Assembly (NCBI GenBank): GCA_031257075.1
Contig: JAIRPM010000144.1
Location: forward strand, 1 to 6,333
Length of the DNA: 6,333 nt
From: Spirochaetaceae bacterium
GTDB taxonomy: Bacteria > Spirochaetota > Spirochaetia > Treponematales > Breznakiellaceae
Direction of reading: 5' to 3'
Both the position numbers and the translations under genes were made by a program. The notes under the pieces are model-generated. The model was given only the letters and a program-made list of their open reading frames with translations. It was not told the DNA's origin and searched no databases. The first letter of the stretch is position 1; each line of letters opens with the position of its first letter. This document shows positions 1 through 6,090 of the stretch, in pieces.

Positions 1-1
1 A

Positions 2-1384
2 GCGCTCGACAGTTGGCTGGAATGGGCCGAGAAAAGTTTTTATGACAGTTTTACCCTGGCCGGCCCCTGCAACTGTACCGAAGAACAGATAGCCTACGCT
101 TACTATTTGGGCGGCACCAGGATGTGTTCGGTTCCCGCATATTCCACCGAAGAATTGCTGCTGGAAAAAACATGTAAAATCGAACTTGTCCCGTTTGGCA
201 TGGAAAGCCGTTTTTGGTATGCGGGCAAAGAAATCCCTGATTATACAAAACTGACAGGCATAAACACGCAGAGCGACCAAACGCCTGTAGAACGCATGCT
301 TTTTGAACATGGCATCCCCATATCTGAATATGTATTACAGGCGTATGTACAAAACGCGATATACCGCAAAGAATTTGACATATCAAAAATTGTCGCGGAA
401 ATAAAGCCTCCATCGATAGTATTTAAACGCTATTGTTATGAATATTTACTGCGTTATCTGATTGAATGTTTTGAGGATTTTAGAAACACCTATTCACCGT
501 TTTCCGATAAAAACATAGCGCCCATCCGCCTGCGGGCATGTGAATTGCATACGGCGGTTATAGAACTTGCCTTTTCACTGCAAAAAGGAAACATTGACAA
601 AACATGGCTGCCTACGCATGTATTTGTCCAATTATCACAAATTCAAATACACAGCGCATGCATTCTGGAAGAATTAAATGCCGGCGAGGAGATAAAAACC
701 GGCGAACTTGATTCTATAGACGCTACACTTGACAACCTAATAGAAGCGTTTGAAGAATTAAAAGAATCATTCAAACGGGCAATGAACAACTTCCGGCACA
801 GCAATATATCGCTGGTAACGCCGCAGGACAACAGTGAGTCAAAAGCGCTGTGGCGCACGGTTCAGATAAGCATAGGCGGCACCGATATTTGGAGACGGCT
901 GGCACTCAGCGCCGCTACAACCCTAAAAGAACTGCAAATGCTGATTTTCGCGCTTTTCGCGTGGAGCGGGAACTTTCAGCGCCTTTTCACCGCGCCGCAT
1001 GGAATGGGAACACAGGCCATCCTTGATATGAATAAACATATACGCTTAAATGAAACGCTGGAAAGCCTGGCGCGGGACGGAGTCCATGAATTTACATTTG
1101 AATATAATAATTACTGGACGGTAAAAATTATCAATTTATCCGCGTATAACGCAAAAGACAACGAAACACCGCACTGTGTCGCGGGCATGGGAATAGCGCC
1201 GGATGAAACACTCGAAGGCCCTTTGCGTTTCCGCCGCTTGTTATACGCGCTGGAAAGCGGGAATATGCCCGAAAAAAATGATGCCGAAAAAATTTTAGGT
1301 GAAGATTATATGCAATTAAGTTTTAATATTGATCAATGCAATGTAATGCTACGGAGTCTCTATGCTGGAAAAATTAACAAATAA
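2..1384 (+). CDS. pRiA4b ORF-3-like domain protein, 5'-truncated
   Basis: The reading frame is open from the first bases of the window, so the gene begins upstream and 460 codons are visible, ending in TAA. The last third (about nt 848-1260) resembles the plasmid pRiA4b ORF-3 family: LWRTVQISIGGTDIWRRL matches the family's usual 'L+V.L.g..P.IWRR+.+' opening, then TTLKELQMLIFALFAW, and later YWTVKI, HCVAGMGIAPDE and GPLRFRRLL match the W.h.I / CxxGxxxxPPED / GG region. The usual YDFGD is altered to FEYNN, so the domain is divergent. The preceding ~280 residues are mostly helical-looking and were not recognised; they include an acidic segment (EELNAGEEIKTGELDSIDATLDN). No signal peptide or membrane segment is visible. 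The family's biochemical role is not established, so no function is given. Its 3' end overlaps ffh by 23 nt, suggesting cotranscription. An internal ATG at 122 could act as a start, but the upstream codons look equally protein-like. Confidence 0.8.
   Translation, partial: ALDSWLEWAEKSFYDSFTLAGPCNCTEEQIAYAYYLGGTRMCSVPAYSTEELLLEKTCKIELVPFGMESRFWYAGKEIPDYTKLTGINTQSDQTPVERMLFEHGIPISEYVLQAYVQNAIYRKEFDISKIVAEIKPPSIVFKRYCYEYLLRYLIECFEDFRNTYSPFSDKNIAPIRLRACELHTAVIELAFSLQKGNIDKTWLPTHVFVQLSQIQIHSACILEELNAGEEIKTGELDSIDATLDNLIEAFEELKESFKRAMNNFRHSNISLVTPQDNSESKALWRTVQISIGGTDIWRRLALSAATTLKELQMLIFALFAWSGNFQRLFTAPHGMGTQAILDMNKHIRLNETLESLARDGVHEFTFEYNNYWTVKIINLSAYNAKDNETPHCVAGMGIAPDETLEGPLRFRRLLYALESGNMPEKNDAEKILGEDYMQLSFNIDQCNVMLRSLYAGKINK
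1353..1356 (+). promoter_or_regulatory. Shine-Dalgarno sequence for ffh
   Basis: GGAG lies 5 nt before the ATG at 1362, inside the end of the upstream coding sequence. It fixes the ffh start and means ffh translation begins while ribosomes are still finishing the pRiA4-domain gene. Confidence 0.7.
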
Positions 1385-2717
1385 AATTCAGGATGCTTTC
1401 AAATTCGTCGCAGGTAAATCAACAATTACCGAAAAAAACATAAGCGATGCGGTTGAGGCTATAAAAATTGCGCTGTTGGAGGCCGATGTAAATCTCCGTG
1501 TAGTACGCCGTTTTGTCAATTCAACTATCGAAGAAGCGCGCGGTGAAAGAGTTTTACGTTCGGTAAATCCGGGTGAACAATTTGTAAAAATTGTTCACGA
1601 CAAACTCACCTCTTTTCTGGGAGGGGGGGCGGCCGGCGCGGCTTCTAGCGGCCTCAATCTGAAAGGGCCGGATACCGTTTCGGTAATTCTTATGCTGGGT
1701 TTGCAGGGTTCCGGCAAGACAACGAGTGCGGCAAAACTGGCGCTGCGCCTGAAAAAACAAGGCCGCAAACCAATCCTTGCCGCCTGCGACCTTGCGCGTC
1801 CCGCGGCCGCCGAACAACTTAGCGTACTTGGCGCTCAAATTGATGTACCGGTGATTTCCGCCGGCGCTCTGACGGGCGGCGATGTATGCGCCGTCTTTAA
1901 AGACGCGCTCCGCAGCGCTCAGGTTAACGGCAATGATACGGTAATTGTTGATACGGCAGGCCGGCTTCAAATAGACGAGCCGCTCGTTGCCGAACTCGCG
2001 CGCCTGCGCGATGCGGCAAAACCGGATGAACTCCTACTCGTTGCCGACAGCATGACCGGGCAGAGCGCGGCGGATATTGCCAAAACCTTTGATGAGCAGA
2101 TAGGGCTTACCGGCGTCATTCTCACAAAGTTCGATTCAGACACGCGGGGCGGGGCGGCGCTTTCTCTGAAAACCGTAACCGGCAAACCGCTCAAATTTGT
2201 AGGTACCGGCGAAAAACTTTCCGATTTTGAGGCGTTTCATCCTGAACGTTTCGCGGGACGCATACTCGGCATGGGAGACGTGGTTAGTTTGGTCGAGAAG
2301 GCGCAGGAAATCATTGACCATGATGACGCGCGGCGGCTCCAGGAAAAGATGGCGCGTGAAACCTTCACGCTGGAAGACTATCTGACGCAACTTCGCGCCG
2401 TCAAAAAAATGGGTTCAATGAAAGCGATGCTCGATATGATGCCCGGCATGGCCGGCAAGATAAACGAGGAAGACTTGGAAAAAGCGGAAATGAAAACACA
2501 CGAAGTTATCATCTGCTCAATGACGCGCAAAGAACGCGCCAATCATTTGATAATCGGCCCGTCCCGCCGCGCGCGCATAGCCCGCGGTTCAGGGACTTCG
2601 GTAGGCGAGGTAGCGCGCCTACTGAAACGTTTTGAAAAAATGCGGGCAATGATGAAAAAAGTTGCCAAAGCGGGCAACAGCCCGGATGCCTTGCAACGCA
2701 TGTTTGGTATGGGGTAA
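1362..2717 (+). CDS. ffh: Signal recognition particle GTPase Ffh (SRP54)
   Basis: Ffh binds 4.5S RNA and signal sequences of nascent inner-membrane and exported proteins. With the receptor FtsY it delivers ribosomes to the SecYEG translocon. The 451-residue length is normal for the family. The N domain spans about residues 1-87. The G domain spans about 105-300: P-loop GLQGSGKTT (113-121), the DLARPAAAEQL segment (143-153), DTAGR (197-201), TKFD (255-258) with DTRGGAAL following, and GTGEKLSDFEAFHPER then RILGMGD (281-306). The M domain follows with a methionine-rich stretch (MGSMKAMLDMMPGM, 350-363) and the RNA-binding motif GPSRRARIARGSGTSV (399-414). All key residues are present and the gene looks intact. 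The ATG at 1362 has GGAG 5 nt upstream and gives the expected N terminus MLEKL. The N-G linker contains a run of seven G at 1623-1629. The next gene starts 11 nt downstream and is functionally unrelated. In many bacteria ffh lies next to rpsP instead. Confidence 0.98.
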   Translation: MLEKLTNKIQDAFKFVAGKSTITEKNISDAVEAIKIALLEADVNLRVVRRFVNSTIEEARGERVLRSVNPGEQFVKIVHDKLTSFLGGGAAGAASSGLNLKGPDTVSVILMLGLQGSGKTTSAAKLALRLKKQGRKPILAACDLARPAAAEQLSVLGAQIDVPVISAGALTGGDVCAVFKDALRSAQVNGNDTVIVDTAGRLQIDEPLVAELARLRDAAKPDELLLVADSMTGQSAADIAKTFDEQIGLTGVILTKFDSDTRGGAALSLKTVTGKPLKFVGTGEKLSDFEAFHPERFAGRILGMGDVVSLVEKAQEIIDHDDARRLQEKMARETFTLEDYLTQLRAVKKMGSMKAMLDMMPGMAGKINEEDLEKAEMKTHEVIICSMTRKERANHLIIGPSRRARIARGSGTSVGEVARLLKRFEKMRAMMKKVAKAGNSPDALQRMFGMG

Positions 2718-2728
2718 AATTAAAAACT

Positions 2729-3772
2729 ATGGAAGAGCAAGTTAAAAAGGATGACGATGAAATCAGCCTCATAGACCTTTTTTCAGTTATATGGCTGCGT
2801 AAAACGCTCATCATCACGATAACGGCAGTAGCCTTTGCGGGTATAATCACGTTTTCAATAATTTCGAAGAAATTGCCGGCGGAAAAATCGCCGCTGCCGG
2901 ATATGTATGAGCCGAAAGCGCTGTTAATGATAAACAACAGCAATTCTAATGGGGGAGGAGGCCTCTCGTCATTGTTAGGCGGCGATAGCAGCGGTGGAAG
3001 CGGGCTGTCCAGCCTCGCATCGCTTGCCGGTGTCAATATTGGCGGAGCAACCAACACAAAATTGGCCGTATTTCTCGTACAATCTGACTTGTTTCTTGAT
3101 ACTATCGTTGAAGAATTCGATTTGGCGCGGCGCTACAAAATAAAAAAATTCTTTCGTACCGGGGCGCGCAAAAAACTCAAAAAACTCCTTACCGCCGAAG
3201 AAGACAAAGACAGCAGCGTTATTGCGATAAGTTTTTTGGATATCGACCCGTTTTTTGCGACAGACGTTGTTAATTTTGCCGTCCGGCTTCTGGAACAACG
3301 TTTTGATGAGATGGGCTTGGACAGAAACAAACGCGAAAAAGAAAACCTCGAAATCAATTTGGCTAATTCGCTGCAAGAAATCAAGAATTTGCAGCTCCAA
3401 GCGCAGACATTTTCTCATACCGGTATGACGGCAGGCGCGGCCGCGCTGGAAGCCGCCCGCCTTCAAATAGAACTGCAATCGCAGCAGCAAGTGTACAGCC
3501 AATTAAAAGTTCAGCATGAATTGGTTAAAGTAACCATAGCCAGCCAAATGCCCATCTTCCAAATCGTCGAAACGGCGCGGGTTCCTGACCAAAAATCCAA
3601 ACCAAGCCGCAGCATTTTGTGCATTATCGTAACATTTGCGGCGGGATTTTTCGCTACTTTCCTTGCTTTCATGCAGAACGCTATTGAAAATATCAAAAAA
3701 GACCCTGTCGCTATGGCAAAATTACGCGCCGGCACAGATTACTCACGCGACACGGGAAGGAGGCGGTCATGA
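2729..3772 (+). CDS. Wzz/GNVR-type polysaccharide co-polymerase (chain-length determinant)
   Basis: Proteins of this family sit in the inner membrane, set the chain length of surface polysaccharides and contact an outer-membrane export channel. Of 347 residues, about 26-45 form a first membrane helix after a short acidic cytoplasmic start (EEQVKKDDDEISLIDLF, typical of the Wzz domain). A Gly/Ser-rich loop follows (about 71-106, including SGLSSLASLAGVNIGG, common in this family). A charged helical, probably coiled-coil region covers about 195-270. ARVPDQKSKPSRS (283-295) is the characteristic Pro-rich motif just before the second membrane helix (about 294-316). Only ~30 residues follow, with no Walker motifs or tyrosine cluster, so there is no fused BY-kinase. 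The start is 11 nt after the ffh stop. The only Shine-Dalgarno-like bases are GGGG 14 nt upstream, so translation may depend on coupling to ffh. The stop overlaps the next start as ATGA. The substrate polysaccharide cannot be told from sequence. Confidence 0.9.
   Translation: MEEQVKKDDDEISLIDLFSVIWLRKTLIITITAVAFAGIITFSIISKKLPAEKSPLPDMYEPKALLMINNSNSNGGGGLSSLLGGDSSGGSGLSSLASLAGVNIGGATNTKLAVFLVQSDLFLDTIVEEFDLARRYKIKKFFRTGARKKLKKLLTAEEDKDSSVIAISFLDIDPFFATDVVNFAVRLLEQRFDEMGLDRNKREKENLEINLANSLQEIKNLQLQAQTFSHTGMTAGAAALEAARLQIELQSQQQVYSQLKVQHELVKVTIASQMPIFQIVETARVPDQKSKPSRSILCIIVTFAAGFFATFLAFMQNAIENIKKDPVAMAKLRAGTDYSRDTGRRRS
3757..3763 (+). promoter_or_regulatory. Strong Shine-Dalgarno sequence for the export gene
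   Basis: AAGGAGG, close to a full anti-16S match, ends 5 nt before the ATG at 3769. It lies within the last codons of the co-polymerase gene and selects this ATG, giving a 4-nt ATGA stop/start overlap. It is the strongest ribosome-binding site in the window, so the export protein may be made at a higher rate than its partner. Confidence 0.85.
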
Positions 3773-5073
3773 AACCTATATCACTACCGGTCAAACCATT
3801 AGGACTGGGCTTTATGGTTTTGTGGAGCGTTTTTACTGCCGCAAGCCTTCCGGCGCAGGCAGCCATTTCAGCACGCGGCCTTCTGGCCATTGCTACGCCG
3901 GACTACCGTGTTACTGCGGGTGATGTCTACAATCTGTCATACTCAATCAACACGGCATCGTCCTCAGGCGCTTCATCTCCTTCGCTTACGGAAATTCCCA
4001 TCGTTATTGACGCTACTTACCGGGTGCGCGTAGCCAATTTCGGCATTGCCAATGCCGAGGGCAAGACCTACCAGCAATTAAAACGGCAGGTTGAGGCGAT
4101 TGTTTTAGAAGCCTATCCGCTTAGTTCGGTTCAATTTACCCTTACCAATCCGGCAACCTTCAATGTGTATATAAAAGGCGAGGTTGTATCGGCGCGGACT
4201 ATGGAAGCGTGGGCGCTTTCACGGCTTTCTGATATTCTCTTGATTTCGGGGCAAGGCACTGCGGCACAGGCCGCTATTGTCAGCGGAGAAAGCGCCGCCG
4301 CCGCAACCAGTACCAGTGTCCTAACCGACTATGCTTCTATTCGTGATGTTACCGTCCTGTCGGTCAGCGGTGTTAAAAAAACATACGACCTTTTTATGGC
4401 AACCCGCACCGGAGATTTTTCCCAAAATCCTTATATGCGCCCCGGCGATATTGTTACCGTTTCACGCCTTTCCCGCAAAGTTACCATTAACGGCGCTGTT
4501 GAGCGGCCCGGCACCTATCAACTATTGGACGGCGAAAACCTGAAAGATTTAATTGCAAACTATGCCGGGGGCTGCACTCTTTTTGCCGACAAAAACAACA
4601 TCGAACTGGTGCGCTATCCCCAAAGCCAAGGGGGGCAGAGCGACCTCGTAACGCTTGGTGAAACTGATTATGAATCTAATTATGAAATGGTTGACCATGA
4701 TATGGTAACTGTGCGCCCCTTTACCAATATGTATCCTGCCATTACGATAAATCCTTCGTCTACTTATTATGTAACGGTTGCCGGCGCTGTCCGCGCGCCG
4801 GGACGCTATCCCTATGCCCCCAACAGGAATTGGCAGTATTACATCGCTCTTGCGGGCGGTTTTATAAAAGGGCAGAATGCGTTTCAGGCAGTGGTTATAA
4901 ACGACCTTGACGGCAAAAAAATGAACAAAAAGTCGGTAATTTTACCGGAAACTATTATTACGGCCAGCACGAACGACCTGATTTATTACTGGAACCAGTA
5001 CGCGCCGGTTGTTACCACTGTCCTGACTATTATGACCACATTTTTCTCGCTTCAAGCGTACCTTCGGAATTAA
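3769..5073 (+). CDS. Wza-like polysaccharide export protein with SLBB domains
   Basis: This is a polysaccharide biosynthesis/export protein, expected to form the periplasmic and outer-membrane channel that works with the upstream Wzz-type protein. Of 434 residues, 1-31 form a signal peptide (hydrophobic GLGFMVLWSVFTAA, then LPAQA before the cut). The Poly_export region begins at YRVTAGDVYNLSY (46-58) and includes YRVRVANFGIANAEGKTYQQL (split here as YRVRVANFG at 84-92 plus the following strand). Three SLBB-like units follow: FNVYIKGEVV (131-140, weakest), KVTINGAVERPGTYQL (237-252) and YYVTVAGAVRAPGRYPY (333-349). Between them, RDVTVLSVSG and NPYMRPGDIVTVSR are the usual connecting motifs. 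The only Cys is residue 269, so unlike E. coli Wza it is not a lipoprotein. Residues 411-431 are hydrophobic and may be a C-terminal membrane helix comparable to the Wza outer-membrane helix. Two low-complexity Ala/Ser stretches (about 62-72, 164-183) look like loop insertions. It converges on atpG with a 23-nt gap. Confidence 0.92.
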   Translation: MKPISLPVKPLGLGFMVLWSVFTAASLPAQAAISARGLLAIATPDYRVTAGDVYNLSYSINTASSSGASSPSLTEIPIVIDATYRVRVANFGIANAEGKTYQQLKRQVEAIVLEAYPLSSVQFTLTNPATFNVYIKGEVVSARTMEAWALSRLSDILLISGQGTAAQAAIVSGESAAAATSTSVLTDYASIRDVTVLSVSGVKKTYDLFMATRTGDFSQNPYMRPGDIVTVSRLSRKVTINGAVERPGTYQLLDGENLKDLIANYAGGCTLFADKNNIELVRYPQSQGGQSDLVTLGETDYESNYEMVDHDMVTVRPFTNMYPAITINPSSTYYVTVAGAVRAPGRYPYAPNRNWQYYIALAGGFIKGQNAFQAVVINDLDGKKMNKKSVILPETIITASTNDLIYYWNQYAPVVTTVLTIMTTFFSLQAYLRN

Positions 5074-5096
5074 GCCGCAGGCCAATGACCGCCTCG

Positions 5097-5975
5097 CTAT
5101 CCGCCCAGCGCTGTAGAGCCGGAAACAATTTCCGTTACCTCTTGGGTTATACCGGCCTGGCGGACGCGGTTGTAGAAAAGTTGCTGGGAAGCAAGCATTT
5201 CATCGGCATTTTTGGACGCTTCGTCCATTGCGCTCATGCGGGCGCTCTGCTCGCTTGCATAGGCTTCTACCAAACAGCCATAAATTACGCCTTTTATATA
5301 CAATGGCGCAAGCGTGTCAAAAACCGCTTCGGGAGACGGCAGGTATTCAAAATGTTCATCCTGCGCTTTTTTACCGGCAAGTTCCGGGTGCGCCGCCGCC
5401 GTGATTTTTGTTTCATCCAAAGGCAAAACTTCCCGCTCCGTAGGGACAAGTTTTAGAGCATTGTACATATGCGTGTAGGCAATGCGCACTTCTGAAAAAA
5501 CGCCCCAATCAAATTGTGAAACTACATATTCGGCCAAATCCTGAGCATCTTCCACGGTCGGGACGCGGGAACTAAAGGTAAAATTCTCCAGCACAAGGTA
5601 GGGGGAATTAACAAAGTAGCGCTGGCCTACCTCGCCTATCAATATAAGCACCGGATTTTCAAGCGTTTCACAAATACTTTGTACAAAGCGGAAAATGTTG
5701 GCATTATAACCGCCCGCCAGCCCTTTATCGCTCGTTACAACAATAAGAGCGGTTCTGCCTTCCGCTTTTGACAAATACGGGCTTTGCACATACGCGGAAC
5801 CCTGCAAGATATCGGACATTGTACGCTGAATGCGGTTAAAATACGGCTCGGTATCTTCCAGCAAAAGCCGCCCTTTTCGCAGTTTGGACGTTGAAATAAG
5901 TTTCATCGCTTTTGTTACCTGTAAAGTTTGCGCGATGGCTTTCATCCGCAGGCGTACATCTCGTAAATTTGCCAT
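5097..5975 (-). CDS. atpG: F1 ATP synthase gamma subunit
   Basis: The gamma subunit is the central rotor stalk of F1, turning inside the alpha3beta3 ring and coupling proton or sodium flow through FO to ATP synthesis. The 292-residue length is typical. The N-terminal helix MANLRDVRLRMKAI with VTKAMKLISTSKLRK (20-34) is the family signature. TSDKGLAGGYNAN (81-93) is the conserved central motif. The C-terminal helix has EAYASEQSARMSAMDEAS (237-254), NADEM and ITQEVTEIVSG (276-286), ending in TAL as usual. The frame can be extended in phase to a GTG at 6020, but the ATG at 5975 gives the family's standard MANLR start. No good Shine-Dalgarno precedes it; a TATACT box 8 nt upstream suggests transcription may start almost at the ATG. 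In most genomes atpG lies between atpA and atpD. Here neither is adjacent: upstream is a divergent methyltransferase gene and downstream the convergent export gene. The gene itself appears intact. Confidence 0.97.
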   Translation of the reverse strand: MANLRDVRLRMKAIAQTLQVTKAMKLISTSKLRKGRLLLEDTEPYFNRIQRTMSDILQGSAYVQSPYLSKAEGRTALIVVTSDKGLAGGYNANIFRFVQSICETLENPVLILIGEVGQRYFVNSPYLVLENFTFSSRVPTVEDAQDLAEYVVSQFDWGVFSEVRIAYTHMYNALKLVPTEREVLPLDETKITAAAHPELAGKKAQDEHFEYLPSPEAVFDTLAPLYIKGVIYGCLVEAYASEQSARMSAMDEASKNADEMLASQQLFYNRVRQAGITQEVTEIVSGSTALGG

Positions 5976-5983
5976 TGGATAAA

Positions 5984-6013
5984 AGTATAACCTGTCCGCG
6001 CAAACTTGTTCAA
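5984..6013 (-). promoter_or_regulatory. Possible sigma70-type promoter for atpG
   Basis: On the minus strand, TTGAAC (6013-6008, 4 of 6 to consensus) and TATACT (5989-5984, 5 of 6) are separated by 18 nt. The predicted transcript start, 7 nt beyond the -10 box, falls at 5977-5975, which is next to or on the A of the atpG ATG. It would give a transcript with essentially no leader. The weak -35 box keeps confidence low, but atpG has no other visible source of transcription within the window. Confidence 0.4.
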
Positions 6014-6020
6014 TAACCAC

Positions 6021-6072
6021 TTCCGGCCATTGCCCTCATTTACAAAACGCTCGTTTGACAGTATCGCCGGAA
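6021..6072. repeat. Imperfect 10-bp inverted repeat in the divergent promoter region
   Basis: TTCCGGCCAT (6021-6030) and ATCGCCGGAA (6063-6072) are inverted copies with one mismatched position (9 of 10 paired, outer 7 perfect), separated by 32 nt. The right arm lies between the -35 and -10 boxes of the methyltransferase promoter and the left arm is just upstream of the atpG -35 box. This placement fits an operator, though a chance occurrence is possible. Confidence 0.4.
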
Positions 6073-6083
6073 CATTGTACAGT
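6055..6083 (+). promoter_or_regulatory. Sigma70-type promoter for the methyltransferase gene
   Basis: TTGACA (6055-6060) is a perfect -35 consensus, followed after exactly 17 nt by TACAGT (6078-6083), 4 of 6 to the -10 consensus. The predicted start is at 6090-6091, coinciding with the GTG start codon of the methyltransferase gene, with no Shine-Dalgarno sequence close by. Confidence 0.55.
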
Positions 6084-6090
6084 AGTGTTT

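Larger units (their letters stand above)
5976..6090. other. Divergent intergenic region between atpG and the methyltransferase gene
   Basis: This 115-nt region separates the two divergent starts and carries all the promoter-like sequence I can find in the window. It contains TTGACA-17-TACAGT on the plus strand, TTGAAC-18-TATACT on the minus strand, and an imperfect inverted repeat (6021-6030 with 6063-6072). Read on the minus strand, it also contains codons for LSNERFV (6061-6041) and, in a second frame, PEVVIEQVCADRL (6026-5988). In that order these resemble the conserved C-terminal coiled-coil end of valyl-tRNA synthetase. No atpA-like C terminus is recognisable. Confidence 0.6.

Noticed and set aside
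2941..3050. Gly/Ser-rich repeat-like stretch in the co-polymerase gene.
   Set aside because: Gly/Ser loops with GLSSL-type units are common in Wzz/GNVR proteins, so this is not a separate repeat element or insertion.
2509..3057. Minus-strand open frame of 182 codons across the ffh/co-polymerase junction.
   Set aside because: It is antisense to the Ffh M domain and to the Wzz domain, both clearly coding on the plus strand. The Pro-rich translation is the mirror of the Gly-rich loop.
5077..5097. Possible bidirectional terminator between the convergent export gene and atpG (GCAGGC, 8-nt loop, GCCTCGC).
   Set aside because: The stem is only 4 + 2 pairs with a bulge and has no T run on either side, so it does not meet the pattern of an intrinsic terminator.
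5120..5134. Small perfect hairpin CGGAAA-CAA-TTTCCG.
   Set aside because: It lies inside the conserved C-terminal codons of atpG and has no following T tract on either strand; it is explained by coding sequence.
5085..5456. Plus-strand open frame of 123 codons starting just after the export gene.
   Set aside because: It is fully antisense to atpG, whose conserved motifs cover the same bases, and its translation is rich in Arg/Phe/Cys with no recognisable motif.
5976..6020. N-terminal extension of atpG from the in-frame GTG at 6020.
   Set aside because: Gamma subunits start at or near the MANLR-type sequence, and the extra 15 residues have no family counterpart; the bases also contain the -10-like box.
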